Assembly (NCBI GenBank): GCA_963682005.1
Contig: OY820914.1
Location: 1,302,001-1,366,000 of the forward strand
DNA: 64,000 nucleotides
Direction of reading: 5' to 3'
DNA from: CAIYUC01 sp963682005
GTDB taxonomy: Bacteria > Bacteroidota > Bacteroidia > Bacteroidales > FEN-979
The notes under the pieces were generated by a model. The model was given only the letters and a program-made list of their open reading frames with translations. It was not told the DNA's origin and ran no database searches. Below, one piece after another: positions 43,609 through 51,101 of this stretch (positions are counted from its first letter, which is position 1; each line of letters starts with the position of its first letter). A program made the position numbers and the translations under genes.

Positions 43609-45981
43609 ATGAGGTTCAGGTTTACTCTATTTTTCTTCTTCATATTACACCTCGTTCTCTTCTTAAACCCCAATACTTACGGGGCTTCCGGAAAGGATGA
43701 ATCAGATCCGGCATATATCCGGTCGCAGGTTGATCGGTTTATAAGGATGGCCAATGATATCCGGGATAGTTCTATCAGTCTGTATTATCAATATGGAATG
43801 AAGGCGCTGGTCATGTCGAAACCGGTTAATTACAAAAAAGGAGAGGCTGATGCCTTGCAGTGCATTGGAAATTTCTATTTATCCCGGAAAAATTACCTGC
43901 AGGCGCTTGAATCCCATTTTGAATCGAAGAAAATCTATGAAAGCATCGGGTGTGATTCGGGGACAATTGAATCTACAGCACAGATCGGGCTTGTTTTCAA
44001 CCAGCTGAGAAGATATGACCGTGCGGTCTCATACCTTCAGAAAGCCAATAACCTTGCCCGCTCCAGGAATGACACGAATGCGATCATCCTTATTAGTGGA
44101 TCGCTTGGTGATGTTTTCCTGAAAACTGGTGACACCCTTGCCGCATACCAGTGTCATATGGATGCATTGAACCTGGCCAACAAATGCAGGACAGAATTTG
44201 TTATTTTGCTTGCATACCGGTCAGCAGGGACATTTTATATGCAGACGGGCGAGCTTGACAAGGCCCAGTTCTACTACAACGAAGTTGTGCGATATTGCCT
44301 GAAGCATACAAAGGCGCCCCAGCTCGGGTCAATGTACACATTGCTGGCCCATGCATTCCAGTTAGACAAAGATTATAAAAGCTCCCTGAAATACAATATT
44401 CTTGCCTCAAAGTACAGGAAACAGTCGAACCAGCTTTCATTGTATGCCAGCTCCCTACTGAACATCGGCTATTCCTACTTCCTTCTTAAAAAATATGATT
44501 CATGCTATTATTTTCTGAAATCAGGCTTAGCCCTTGCTGAGGATTTGAATGAAAAAGGGCTGCAGGCATATGGTTACCGGCACCTGTTTGAATATTATGA
44601 GCACATGAACGACTGGAAAAACGCCCTGGGGACCTTCAGGATGTACTCCGCAGCGTCCGACAGCGTTGAGGCTGAGGAAAAAAGGGATGTTATTTCACAG
44701 TTTGAAGTCAACAAAACATTGTCAGAGTCGGAAAGCAACAACGAGCTTCTGAGAAACGAGATCTCCATACAGAAACTCAACCTCAGGATCAAAAACCAGC
44801 AGATCTTCCTGTTGTTCGTCTTCATATTCCTCTCCATTATCTTCACTTCATTCATTTACCGCCTGTACATCCGGAATAAGAAATCCCGCCAGGAGCTAAA
44901 AAAGATCAATGACCAGCTTGACAAAGAGATCGGCATCCGGAAAAAGATCGAGGATGATCTCAGGGAAAGCGAGGAGCTTCACCGTTTTCTTACGGATAAT
45001 TCCCTGGATGTCATTGTCCAGATTGATCGTTCTCTCCGAATCATCTATGTTTCCCCATCGTGCAAAAACCTTTTCGGCTATGACCAGGCAGAACTGCTTG
45101 GGATGAAATACCCCGACAGCCTGATCCATCCGGAGGATATCGGGAAGGTGAAGGAGGAGGTTGATAAGATGATCCATGATAAAATGCCCACAAAATTCAC
45201 ATTCCTCGCTCTTCATAAATCCGGAGCCAGTTTCTGGGCAGAAAGCCACATCAACCCGATCTTCGATGATCACACCGGGGAACTGATTGAGCTTCTTTCC
45301 GTTGTGCGTGATTTTTCGACACATGTGGAACACGAAAAGATGCTGATGGAGAATGCGAACCAGAAAGAGGTCATGGTAAGCGAGATCCATCACCGGGTGA
45401 AGAACTACTTTGCCATTCTTGCCAGCCTGATGGACCTCGAAAAACGCGAAGCGGCGGCTGAAGCCCATAAACCCATATCCAACCTGAAATACCGTGTAAA
45501 GACCATGGGTCTGATCCATGACCAGCTTTACAATTCAAGAAACATCAGCAATCTTTCATTCAGTGAATTCCTGAAGCAGCTTTCGGGGGAGATCTCGAGT
45601 GCCATGATGAAAGAAGGCGTACGGATCTACACAGAGATCGACGATTGCCATCTCCATGTTAAAACGGCCATGCCCCTGGGTCTGATAGTGAATGAACTAC
45701 TGATCAATTCATTCAAGTATGCATTCAACGGCCGGGAAAAAGGATGTGTTCACGTGATATTCAGGCTGCTGAACAACAATGAAGTACCACCGGGAGATGA
45801 CCTGGTATACTGGGAACTTACGGTCAAAGATGACGGTATCGGGCTGCCTGAAGGTTTCGACCCGGCAAAAACAAAATCCCTGGGGATGCGCATTGTAAAG
45901 ATGCTAACCGACCAGGTAGATGCATCGATGGTTGTTACAGGAAAAGGAGGGACTTGCTTTGTGATTACGAATAAGAAGTGA
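43609..45981 (+). CDS. TPR/PAS sensor histidine kinase, HisKA_2 type
   Basis: 790 residues from the ATG at 43609, which follows the -7 element and gives a proper signal sequence (MRFRFTLFFFFILHLVLFL). Residues about 60-350 are tetratricopeptide repeats in the periplasm. A coiled coil precedes one membrane helix near 400-422. A PAS domain spans about 460-580 (FLTDNSLDVIVQIDRSLRIIYVSPSCKNLFGYDQAELLG). The HisKA_2 acceptor is MVSEIHHRVKNYFAILASLMDLEKRE near 590, and the HATPase shows NELLINSFKYAF near 690 and DDGIGLPEGFD near 745. The layout is typical of Bacteroidota TPR-kinases. No response regulator lies adjacent and the signal is unknown. Confidence 0.88.
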   Translation: MRFRFTLFFFFILHLVLFLNPNTYGASGKDESDPAYIRSQVDRFIRMANDIRDSSISLYYQYGMKALVMSKPVNYKKGEADALQCIGNFYLSRKNYLQALESHFESKKIYESIGCDSGTIESTAQIGLVFNQLRRYDRAVSYLQKANNLARSRNDTNAIILISGSLGDVFLKTGDTLAAYQCHMDALNLANKCRTEFVILLAYRSAGTFYMQTGELDKAQFYYNEVVRYCLKHTKAPQLGSMYTLLAHAFQLDKDYKSSLKYNILASKYRKQSNQLSLYASSLLNIGYSYFLLKKYDSCYYFLKSGLALAEDLNEKGLQAYGYRHLFEYYEHMNDWKNALGTFRMYSAASDSVEAEEKRDVISQFEVNKTLSESESNNELLRNEISIQKLNLRIKNQQIFLLFVFIFLSIIFTSFIYRLYIRNKKSRQELKKINDQLDKEIGIRKKIEDDLRESEELHRFLTDNSLDVIVQIDRSLRIIYVSPSCKNLFGYDQAELLGMKYPDSLIHPEDIGKVKEEVDKMIHDKMPTKFTFLALHKSGASFWAESHINPIFDDHTGELIELLSVVRDFSTHVEHEKMLMENANQKEVMVSEIHHRVKNYFAILASLMDLEKREAAAEAHKPISNLKYRVKTMGLIHDQLYNSRNISNLSFSEFLKQLSGEISSAMMKEGVRIYTEIDDCHLHVKTAMPLGLIVNELLINSFKYAFNGREKGCVHVIFRLLNNNEVPPGDDLVYWELTVKDDGIGLPEGFDPAKTKSLGMRIVKMLTDQVDASMVVTGKGGTCFVITNKK

Positions 45982-46014
45982 CAAAGTAACAAAGTAACAA
46001 AGTGACAGAGTTAC
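45976..46014. repeat. Short tandem repeat between convergent genes
   Basis: About five copies of an 8-base unit close to AAAGTAAC/AAAGTGAC fill most of the 38-base space between the kinase stop and the thpR stop. Similar octamer-like words occur in other intergenic stretches of the window. Confidence 0.6.
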
Positions 46015-46019
46015 GGAAG

Positions 46020-46577
46020 TTATACTAAAGCGAATTTCTTCAATACGATATAAACAGGTACTTCCTTTTTCAGGATGCTTTCATAAAGATTAAAATCCAC
46101 GGTTTTCACAGGATGTGATGCGATCTCTTTGTATTGGCTGATTGTTTTCTGGAATAATGGCTTGTCGACAAGAAATTTTATTCGTCCCATCGTCAGGTGA
46201 GGGACCAGGTTCTGGCGGTCGGGCTCATACCCGATTGCCCGGAGTTCCTGCTGAAAAAGCTTCATCAGGTCAACAAGCTCGCTGTACGGCTCAATGCCGA
46301 CCCACACAACGCGCGGACTGTAAGAACTTCCGAAAATCCCCAGCTTTTGCAATGACAGGTCAAAAGCCTTTGTTTTTCCCGCTACTGCATCAAGCACATT
46401 GCTGATCTCCGGGATCTTCTTCTCTTCCGTTTCACCAAAAAATTTCAGTGTTATATGGATATTGTGATCCTCCACCCATTTGATCTTTTCGTGCTTCAGC
46501 TGTAGTTGGAGCTGGTGGTACTGGTCCATAAAAACCTTGTCAGGCGTGATCTTTATGGCGGCAAAGAGACGTTTCAT
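46020..46577 (-). CDS. thpR: RNA 2',3'-cyclic phosphodiesterase (ThpR)
   Basis: 185 residues, the family length. Both catalytic HxTx motifs are present: HITLKFFGE at residues 41-49 and HLTMGRIK at 127-134, within the symmetric two-lobe fold of the 2H phosphoesterase superfamily. It opens 2',3'-cyclic phosphates on RNA; the ligase activity for which the family was named is marginal in vivo. It is a single gene convergent with the sensor kinase. Confidence 0.92.
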   Translation of the reverse strand: MKRLFAAIKITPDKVFMDQYHQLQLQLKHEKIKWVEDHNIHITLKFFGETEEKKIPEISNVLDAVAGKTKAFDLSLQKLGIFGSSYSPRVVWVGIEPYSELVDLMKLFQQELRAIGYEPDRQNLVPHLTMGRIKFLVDKPLFQKTISQYKEIASHPVKTVDFNLYESILKKEVPVYIVLKKFALV

Positions 46578-46593
46578 TTCGGTGCATATTTTT

Positions 46594-46682
46594 CCTCTGC
46601 GGCCTCTGTGAATCCCTTCGTGTACTCAGTGTTAAAAAATTTTAACCACAGAGTGCTCAGAGAAGACACAGAGGTCACAGAG
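46594..46682. repeat. Long imperfect palindrome upstream of tRNA-Ala
   Basis: The arms 46594-46637 (CCTCTGCGGCCTCTGTGAAT...) and 46640-46682 (ending ...GACACAGAGGTCACAGAG) are about 43 bases each and largely complementary, with an AT-rich centre (AAAATTTTAA). The wording (CACAGAG...CACAGAGG) is that of dispersed Bacteroidota intergenic repeats. It sits between the divergent thpR start and the tRNA-Ala promoter. Confidence 0.6.
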
Positions 46683-46691
46683 AAAGTCTTA

Positions 46692-46722
46692 TTGCAAATG
46701 TAGAATATTCTATTTACTTTTG
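46692..46722 (+). promoter_or_regulatory. Promoter of tRNA-Ala
   Basis: TTG at 46692-46694, a 20-base spacer and TACTTTTG at 46715-46722 match the Bacteroidota consensus; RNA would start about 4 bases before the tRNA. Confidence 0.7.
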
Positions 46723-46732
46723 CCGTGCATTC

Positions 46733-46806
46733 GGGGTATTAGCTCAGTTGGCTAGAGCGTTAGACTGGCAGTCTAAAGGTCAGGGGTTCGACTCCCCTAT
46801 ACTCCA
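46733..46806 (+). tRNA. tRNA-Ala (anticodon GGC), island integration site
   Basis: 74 bases. The acceptor stem GGGGTAT/ATACTCC includes the G3-T70 wobble pair, the alanine identity element. The anticodon stem TTAGA/TCTAA encloses loop CTGGCAG (anticodon GGC), and the T arm is AGGGGTTCGACTCCCCT. CCA is not encoded. Its last 14 bases plus one are repeated at 61027-61041, marking the attachment core; insertion leaves the tRNA intact. Confidence 0.95.
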
Positions 46807-46807
46807 C
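46793..46807. other. attL core of the integrative island
   Basis: TCCCCTATACTCCAC, the 3' end of tRNA-Ala plus one base. The identical 15-mer recurs in the same orientation at 61027-61041, with an integrase gene beginning 148 bases inside. Confidence 0.88.
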
Positions 46808-46858
46808 CTCTTAGGGCAAAAGAGTACAAATATTTTTTTTCTTTTTCTTTCCAAATGC

Positions 46859-46885
46859 GGGTTTTGCAGGATTTATGCAAAATCC
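46859..46885. promoter_or_regulatory. Inverted repeat upstream of integrase
   Basis: GGGTTTTGCA (46859-46868) and TGCAAAATCC (46876-46885) pair at 9 of 10 positions around a 7-base centre, about 70 bases before the integrase ATG and 50 bases from attL. It could be an integrase or excisionase arm site or an operator. Confidence 0.4.
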
Positions 46886-46954
46886 GTATAAAGGGTTTTT
46901 AGATGGTTTTTGGCGGGAAAGTTTCCCAAATGTTACCCAAAACAAAGCCAAACC

Positions 46955-48112
46955 ATGAAAAAGAACTCCTGGAAAATCCTGCCACGCAAGGAAATCCTTG
47001 ATTCAAACGACCAAATTCCGCTAATACTAAGGGCCAGAATAAACGGCAAGTATTATAAACACTCATTAGGTCTTTCTGTCCCCGCGCTGAAATATTGGGA
47101 TCCCAAGAACAACCTTATCCGGAACAACCGGGTGTCTAATCCGTTTGAAGCTAATAAATCTCTATCTGCAACAGTAGCCAGGGTAGTGCAGATCCTAAAT
47201 GATGCGACTATTTTTAACCGGAGCCTTAATAAAGAGCAATTCGTTCAGTTATTGATTAACACAGAACTGGGTAGTACGGAGTCTTTCTATGACTTTTGTC
47301 TTGATGAGATCGGCCACATGAAAAAGGCTGGTTTTGCGAAAGAAACAATCCGGTCCTATGAAAGCTATGTATCAAAACTCAAGAGATACAAGCCCGCTCT
47401 TGCGTTTTTGGATATTACAATGGATTTTCTACGTCGTCTGAATGAAAAAATGGTGAGCAACGGAAATAAGCAAAATACCAGGCAGAAGATGTTTGCTTTC
47501 ATCAATACCATGTTAAACCGCGCCAAGGCCAAAGGGATTGTAAAAGAAAACATTCTAAATCATAATATGCCAGTGAAGAAAAAGGAAGGTCAGCGATCTT
47601 TCTTAACCCTGGAAGAGTTGAAGCTGCTTGAAGATCATCAGCCGTCATCAAAAAATCTTCGTATTGTATTGGATTATTTCCTCTTTGCCTGCTATACAGG
47701 TCTTCGTTACACGGACCTACGAAATCTGAGATTCACCGGCATTGTAAAAATAGATGGGCAGTCTCATATCAGGATTATCATGCACAAGACAAAAGATGAA
47801 GTTACCATACCTTTAATACCGAAGGCCCGGGAACTAATACCCCAAAAGGGGTTTATCAATCAGCGGGTGTTTAAAGTAAGATGCAACCAGGTTTCAAACC
47901 GGGATTTAAAGACCCTGGTGTCTGCTGTTGGGATAGAAAAGAAGGTTACTATGCATTGCGCCCGTCACACTTTCGCCACCGTGGCATTGTCCCTTGGCAT
48001 CGACATCATGGTGATCAGTAAAATTCTGGGACATAAAGAACTTGGAACCACTCGGATTTATGCGAAACTTCAGGATAGACGAAAGATTGAGGAGATGAAA
48101 AAATGGGAGTAA
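46955..48112 (+). CDS. Tyrosine site-specific integrase of the island
   Basis: 385 residues from the ATG at 46955 (MKKNSWKILPRKEIL); an in-frame TTG 15 codons earlier gives no family-like sequence. The N-terminal arm-binding part (residues 1-90) and SAM-like core-binding part (about 105-205) precede the catalytic domain. Catalytic residues are visible: Arg251 in GLRYTD, a lysine in the HKTKDEVTIPL hairpin, His334-x-x-Arg337 in MHCARH, His360 in LGHKEL and Tyr369 in TTRIYAKL. This is the phage-type integrase class of Bacteroidota islands. It points away from the tRNA and sits 148 bases from attL, the canonical layout for tRNA-targeted elements. Confidence 0.95.
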   Translation: MKKNSWKILPRKEILDSNDQIPLILRARINGKYYKHSLGLSVPALKYWDPKNNLIRNNRVSNPFEANKSLSATVARVVQILNDATIFNRSLNKEQFVQLLINTELGSTESFYDFCLDEIGHMKKAGFAKETIRSYESYVSKLKRYKPALAFLDITMDFLRRLNEKMVSNGNKQNTRQKMFAFINTMLNRAKAKGIVKENILNHNMPVKKKEGQRSFLTLEELKLLEDHQPSSKNLRIVLDYFLFACYTGLRYTDLRNLRFTGIVKIDGQSHIRIIMHKTKDEVTIPLIPKARELIPQKGFINQRVFKVRCNQVSNRDLKTLVSAVGIEKKVTMHCARHTFATVALSLGIDIMVISKILGHKELGTTRIYAKLQDRRKIEEMKKWE

Positions 48113-48131
48113 AACAACATTATCTGACTAT

Positions 48132-48159
48132 CTCTTTTTCCATAATAGAGGAAATAGAG
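48132..48159. terminator. Hairpin between integrase and PIN gene
   Basis: CTCTTTTTCC (48132-48141) and GGAAATAGAG (48150-48159) pair at 9 of 10 positions in the 60-base space between the convergent integrase and PIN genes. It lacks a strong T-run; a weak bidirectional terminator is plausible. Confidence 0.4.
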
Positions 48160-48172
48160 TTCGATTTAATCG

Positions 48173-48709
48173 TTAAAATGCTGGATTTGAACTCAATATT
48201 TCGATATCAGCTGATCGGTAATCGATATCATTTGTAATTAATACACAAGCGTTTTCCTTACAAGTTAATAAAATGCCCTTGTCAGAAAAGTCGAGAGAAT
48301 CAACGGTTAAGAACGACTGGATTTCTGATGAAGTAAAAGCCTTGCCAACTATAGTGAATTTAGCAAGAATATTCGTTTCGATGATTAAATATATGTCTGA
48401 TAACGCCTTCTTTCCATCTAATCCATTTCTGTAATTCTTATATTGAAAACTGGCTTGAGTAAGCGAATTTGCAGTTAAATATTTACTATATTCTAATCGA
48501 TGAGCACGGTTTACAACCTCAGAAATGACCATATAATCAACCAATAATTCATTCTTTTGACGTAAAAGACTTCCAAAAGCAGATGAATAGGATGTTTCCC
48601 AACTGTATGCTCCAGAAGGCCAAAATATATAAATCAACACATTAGCATCAAAAAAGATTTTCCTTCCGCTTAAACTTGGTATGTTTGATAATGAATATTT
48701 TGTTGCCAT
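48173..48709 (-). CDS. PIN-domain nuclease-like protein, last gene of cargo cassette
   Basis: 178 residues, a single PIN-like fold. Candidate metal residues in the order expected for PIN nucleases are Asp near 21 in IFFDANVLIYIF, Glu near 64 in VISEVVNRAHRLEY, Asp near 140 in DSLDFSDKGIL and Asp near 160 in LITNDIDY. It is longer than most VapC toxins, and no VapB-like antitoxin is adjacent; instead it begins 3 bases after the DUF4325 gene. The tight linkage with a STAS-like protein and a GHKL ATPase suggests that its RNase activity is controlled by them. That control is inference. The PIN assignment is good, and a toxin or defence effector role is likely. Confidence 0.8.
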   Translation of the reverse strand: MATKYSLSNIPSLSGRKIFFDANVLIYIFWPSGAYSWETSYSSAFGSLLRQKNELLVDYMVISEVVNRAHRLEYSKYLTANSLTQASFQYKNYRNGLDGKKALSDIYLIIETNILAKFTIVGKAFTSSEIQSFLTVDSLDFSDKGILLTCKENACVLITNDIDYRSADIEILSSNPAF

Positions 48710-48712
48710 TGT

Positions 48713-49060
48713 TTAGTCCCCTAAAATGTCATTTATACTATTTTGCATTGATTCAGGGTCACTGTAATATAGCTTCGCAGTATCAACAACCCGTTTTAAA
48801 GAAACAAGTCCACTTTGTGTTAGATCTTCAACATTTACACACTCCCGAATCACTTCTTCAGAAAAATCCCGGTAAAGCTGACCAATAGCAGTATTTAAAA
48901 ATGCTGTTGTGAGCATTTCAACATTCAGAAATGATAAAGTTACTCTCCTCTTTTCCAATAAAACTTTTTTCACGAGGTCAAATACTTTTTGCCCATCTTC
49001 TGCCTCAACACAGAATGTTCCACCGACAGTGTTTACAATATTTATTGTTGAATTCTCCAT
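48713..49060 (-). CDS. STAS-like DUF4325 protein
   Basis: 115 residues. The pattern is that of the STAS-like DUF4325 family: an initial strand pair (INIVNTVGGTFCVEAEDGQKVFDLVKKVLLEKRRVTLSF), then LNVEMLTTAFLNTAIGQLYRDFSEEVIRECVNVEDL, where the T..FLN.A.G.LY segment corresponds to the helix after the STAS switch loop. It contains no catalytic motif. STAS proteins bind or are phosphorylated by GHKL kinases in SpoIIAA/SpoIIAB-type partner switching. The gene lies 6 bases after a GHKL gene and 3 bases before the PIN gene, so a three-protein switch is a reasonable inference. Confidence 0.75.
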   Translation of the reverse strand: MENSTINIVNTVGGTFCVEAEDGQKVFDLVKKVLLEKRRVTLSFLNVEMLTTAFLNTAIGQLYRDFSEEVIRECVNVEDLTQSGLVSLKRVVDTAKLYYSDPESMQNSINDILGD

Positions 49061-49066
49061 TTCTAT

Positions 49067-50011
49067 TTAAAATATATCATTTTTAGTAAATTCACCTTTA
49101 AGCACATAAGAACTATTATCGTCTGTTCTGAATTGCAAATTTACAATAGTTCCTGGAAAAGAACCATTAAAAAGTTGCATGTGTTCTCCTTTAATATCGT
49201 ATTGATAAAAGCCATCATCGCTTATAATCTGCATCTTACCTTTGTTTTTTTCGATAAATTCCTTGAGTAACGCAAGACCAATGCCTCCTGTAATATCTAT
49301 TTTGGTTGTGTGCCGGTCCTTTGTTGCCCATTGAATTGCCTGAACGGAACTCAGATTTGAATTAAATCTGTCATTGATTTTTCTTTTAAAACCAATACCG
49401 GTATCTACGATTGTAAACTCAATTTTATGTTCGGCTGGAAAAAACTGACCACAGGTATAAATGTTCTTGCTGTTACTATGGATTTGAGCGTTTACAAATA
49501 TTTCATAGATCGCTGAAGCCATCTTTTCTTTGACCAAAGTCGACATATGCGGCAATTCTCCTCTGCCGATCAATTCATCCACCACATAATTATTAAAGTA
49601 TTTCCCGTCTGTTAGTTTCAATTTTAAATAACGAATTGTTGTGTGAAAATTATCAAGGATACGGGAATGTCCAAAGTAAGATAGAAAATCGTTTTTAAGT
49701 AATATTCTTTCGATTTCAGGGCTGATGTAATCAAACTCAATTGAATTAAGGTTTCTTGAAAACAAATCCAATATCCCTCCTAATGCAGCACTCATATTTG
49801 CTGCAAACCAGTTACGAAGTTCAATATGAATAGTCCCAAAAACTTTATCCTTATGCTCCTGATAAAAATCAATAATCCTTTGGTAACTATCAAACGTATT
49901 ATTTATGTTGACAAGTTGAGTCATCTTCCTATTTCCAATGTTAAAAAACTTAAGCCGATATTGTAATGCCTTGATAAATTTAAGAATTAATTCGATCCAT
50001 TTACTAATCAT
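49067..50011 (-). CDS. GHKL ATPase of the STAS-like/PIN cassette
   Basis: 314 residues. The N-terminal 160 residues have no assigned domain. The C-terminal HATPase domain shows the N-box MASAIYEIFVNAQIHSNSK near residue 175, G1 IVDTGIGFKRKI near 208 and G2 DITGGIGLALLKEFIEKNKG near 250, ending in the strand GTIVNLQFRT. There is no histidine phospho-acceptor region, so it is more like an anti-sigma kinase or a GHKL sensor ATPase than a two-component kinase. The start at 50011 is kept; an ATG at 49924 (MTQLVN) is a possible alternative. The next two genes follow by 6 and 3 bases, a coupled unit, and DUF4268 lies 96 bases upstream. Confidence 0.82.
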   Translation of the reverse strand: MISKWIELILKFIKALQYRLKFFNIGNRKMTQLVNINNTFDSYQRIIDFYQEHKDKVFGTIHIELRNWFAANMSAALGGILDLFSRNLNSIEFDYISPEIERILLKNDFLSYFGHSRILDNFHTTIRYLKLKLTDGKYFNNYVVDELIGRGELPHMSTLVKEKMASAIYEIFVNAQIHSNSKNIYTCGQFFPAEHKIEFTIVDTGIGFKRKINDRFNSNLSSVQAIQWATKDRHTTKIDITGGIGLALLKEFIEKNKGKMQIISDDGFYQYDIKGEHMQLFNGSFPGTIVNLQFRTDDNSSYVLKGEFTKNDIF

Positions 50012-50107
50012 TTTTCACAGAAATAGATGTCATTTGAATTAGCTCCACCCTCATCACCACTCGAAACATCTGCTTAACTAACCCTTTCCGTTCCATTACC
50101 TTCATAA

Positions 50108-51049
50108 TTACAAATTTTTCACCTTCGAGCTGAAGAAAGTATAGAACTTCTCCAGGTTCACCCTGAACCATTCATGCTGTTCTGGCCATTTGGATCTGTT
50201 TGTCGTATCTGCATCGATTTTCAGGAATACTGTTGAGACTTTTGCATCTGGTAGTTCGTTCCATTGAAGACCACCAGCGAAAACAGCTTTAGCTTCTTCC
50301 TGGTAAAGGTTTCGCATTTGACGGAAATTCTCCTTAGCTGTATTGCCGTCAATTAGCAATTCAATCCTTATAAACCCATCACGGGTGCTCATGGCTGGAC
50401 ATATCCTGAAATTACTACGTCCGACAGAAACAGTGGCCCAGTGCTGTGGAAGCGGCTTTTGAAGACGATAACTATGTTTCCCCGTCGATTCAATATACTT
50501 CTTCATTTCCGTCCAATAATCCAATTGGAGCATTTGATTATCCGAGTATTGGCCGGATTCCACATTTCGCTTAACAGTCTTTGTCCAATCATTTGGTTTG
50601 GAGACCACATTGAACATCGGAGCTGCAAGACTTTCCCCGATCCGGTATAAGACGATCTCTATCCCGAAAAAGTTGATGGATTCATCCGTAATACGGTTTA
50701 ACCAATCCAGTGCTGCCCGGTGCTCCTCAGTAAACTTATCAGCAATCCAGATGATGGAAACAGCATCAAGGCCGGCTGCATAGGTTATAATTTGCCCAAG
50801 ATGACGATGGTCCGTTGGCTCAAGCTGGTTTTCTATCAATACAGTTTTATCATTTGCTGTATCCTTACAAAGAATGTCTGCACGGAAGGGGCCAACTGAT
50901 TCCTCCTGTCGGACTACTTCCAATTCCATCTGGGTTGCTTCACCAAGAATTGCAATATTTTCTTCCTGGGCAAGCCAGGGTGTGAACTCACTGGCTTCGT
51001 GTCTCCACTGGGCTCTCAGTTCTACTTTTTCGAGTTTTCCTAATTTCAT
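50108..51049 (-). CDS. DUF4268 protein with PD-(D/E)xK-like nuclease core
   Basis: 313 residues from the ATG at 51049, which is preceded by a purine-rich AAAGGACAAG; a TTG at 51067 is weaker. The N-terminal half has a restriction-endonuclease-like core: VGPFRADILCKDTANDKTVLIENQLEPTDHRHLGQIITYAAGL, with Asp near 51 and an ENQ in place of ExK near 67. The C-terminal half is the DUF4268 region (residues about 165-310). Proteins like this are often found near type I restriction genes; the function is unproven. It lies 52 bases downstream of hsdS on the same strand. Confidence 0.75.
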   Translation of the reverse strand: MKLGKLEKVELRAQWRHEASEFTPWLAQEENIAILGEATQMELEVVRQEESVGPFRADILCKDTANDKTVLIENQLEPTDHRHLGQIITYAAGLDAVSIIWIADKFTEEHRAALDWLNRITDESINFFGIEIVLYRIGESLAAPMFNVVSKPNDWTKTVKRNVESGQYSDNQMLQLDYWTEMKKYIESTGKHSYRLQKPLPQHWATVSVGRSNFRICPAMSTRDGFIRIELLIDGNTAKENFRQMRNLYQEEAKAVFAGGLQWNELPDAKVSTVFLKIDADTTNRSKWPEQHEWFRVNLEKFYTFFSSKVKNL

Positions 51050-51101
51050 CTTGTCCTTTGTTATCAAGTATTTCTAATAACCTTATGAGATCTTTAACAT
51101 T

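Noticed and set aside
48173..48709. A classical VapBC toxin-antitoxin pair
   Set aside because: The neighbour is a STAS-like DUF4325 protein, not a small DNA-binding antitoxin, and the PIN protein is longer than most VapC toxins.
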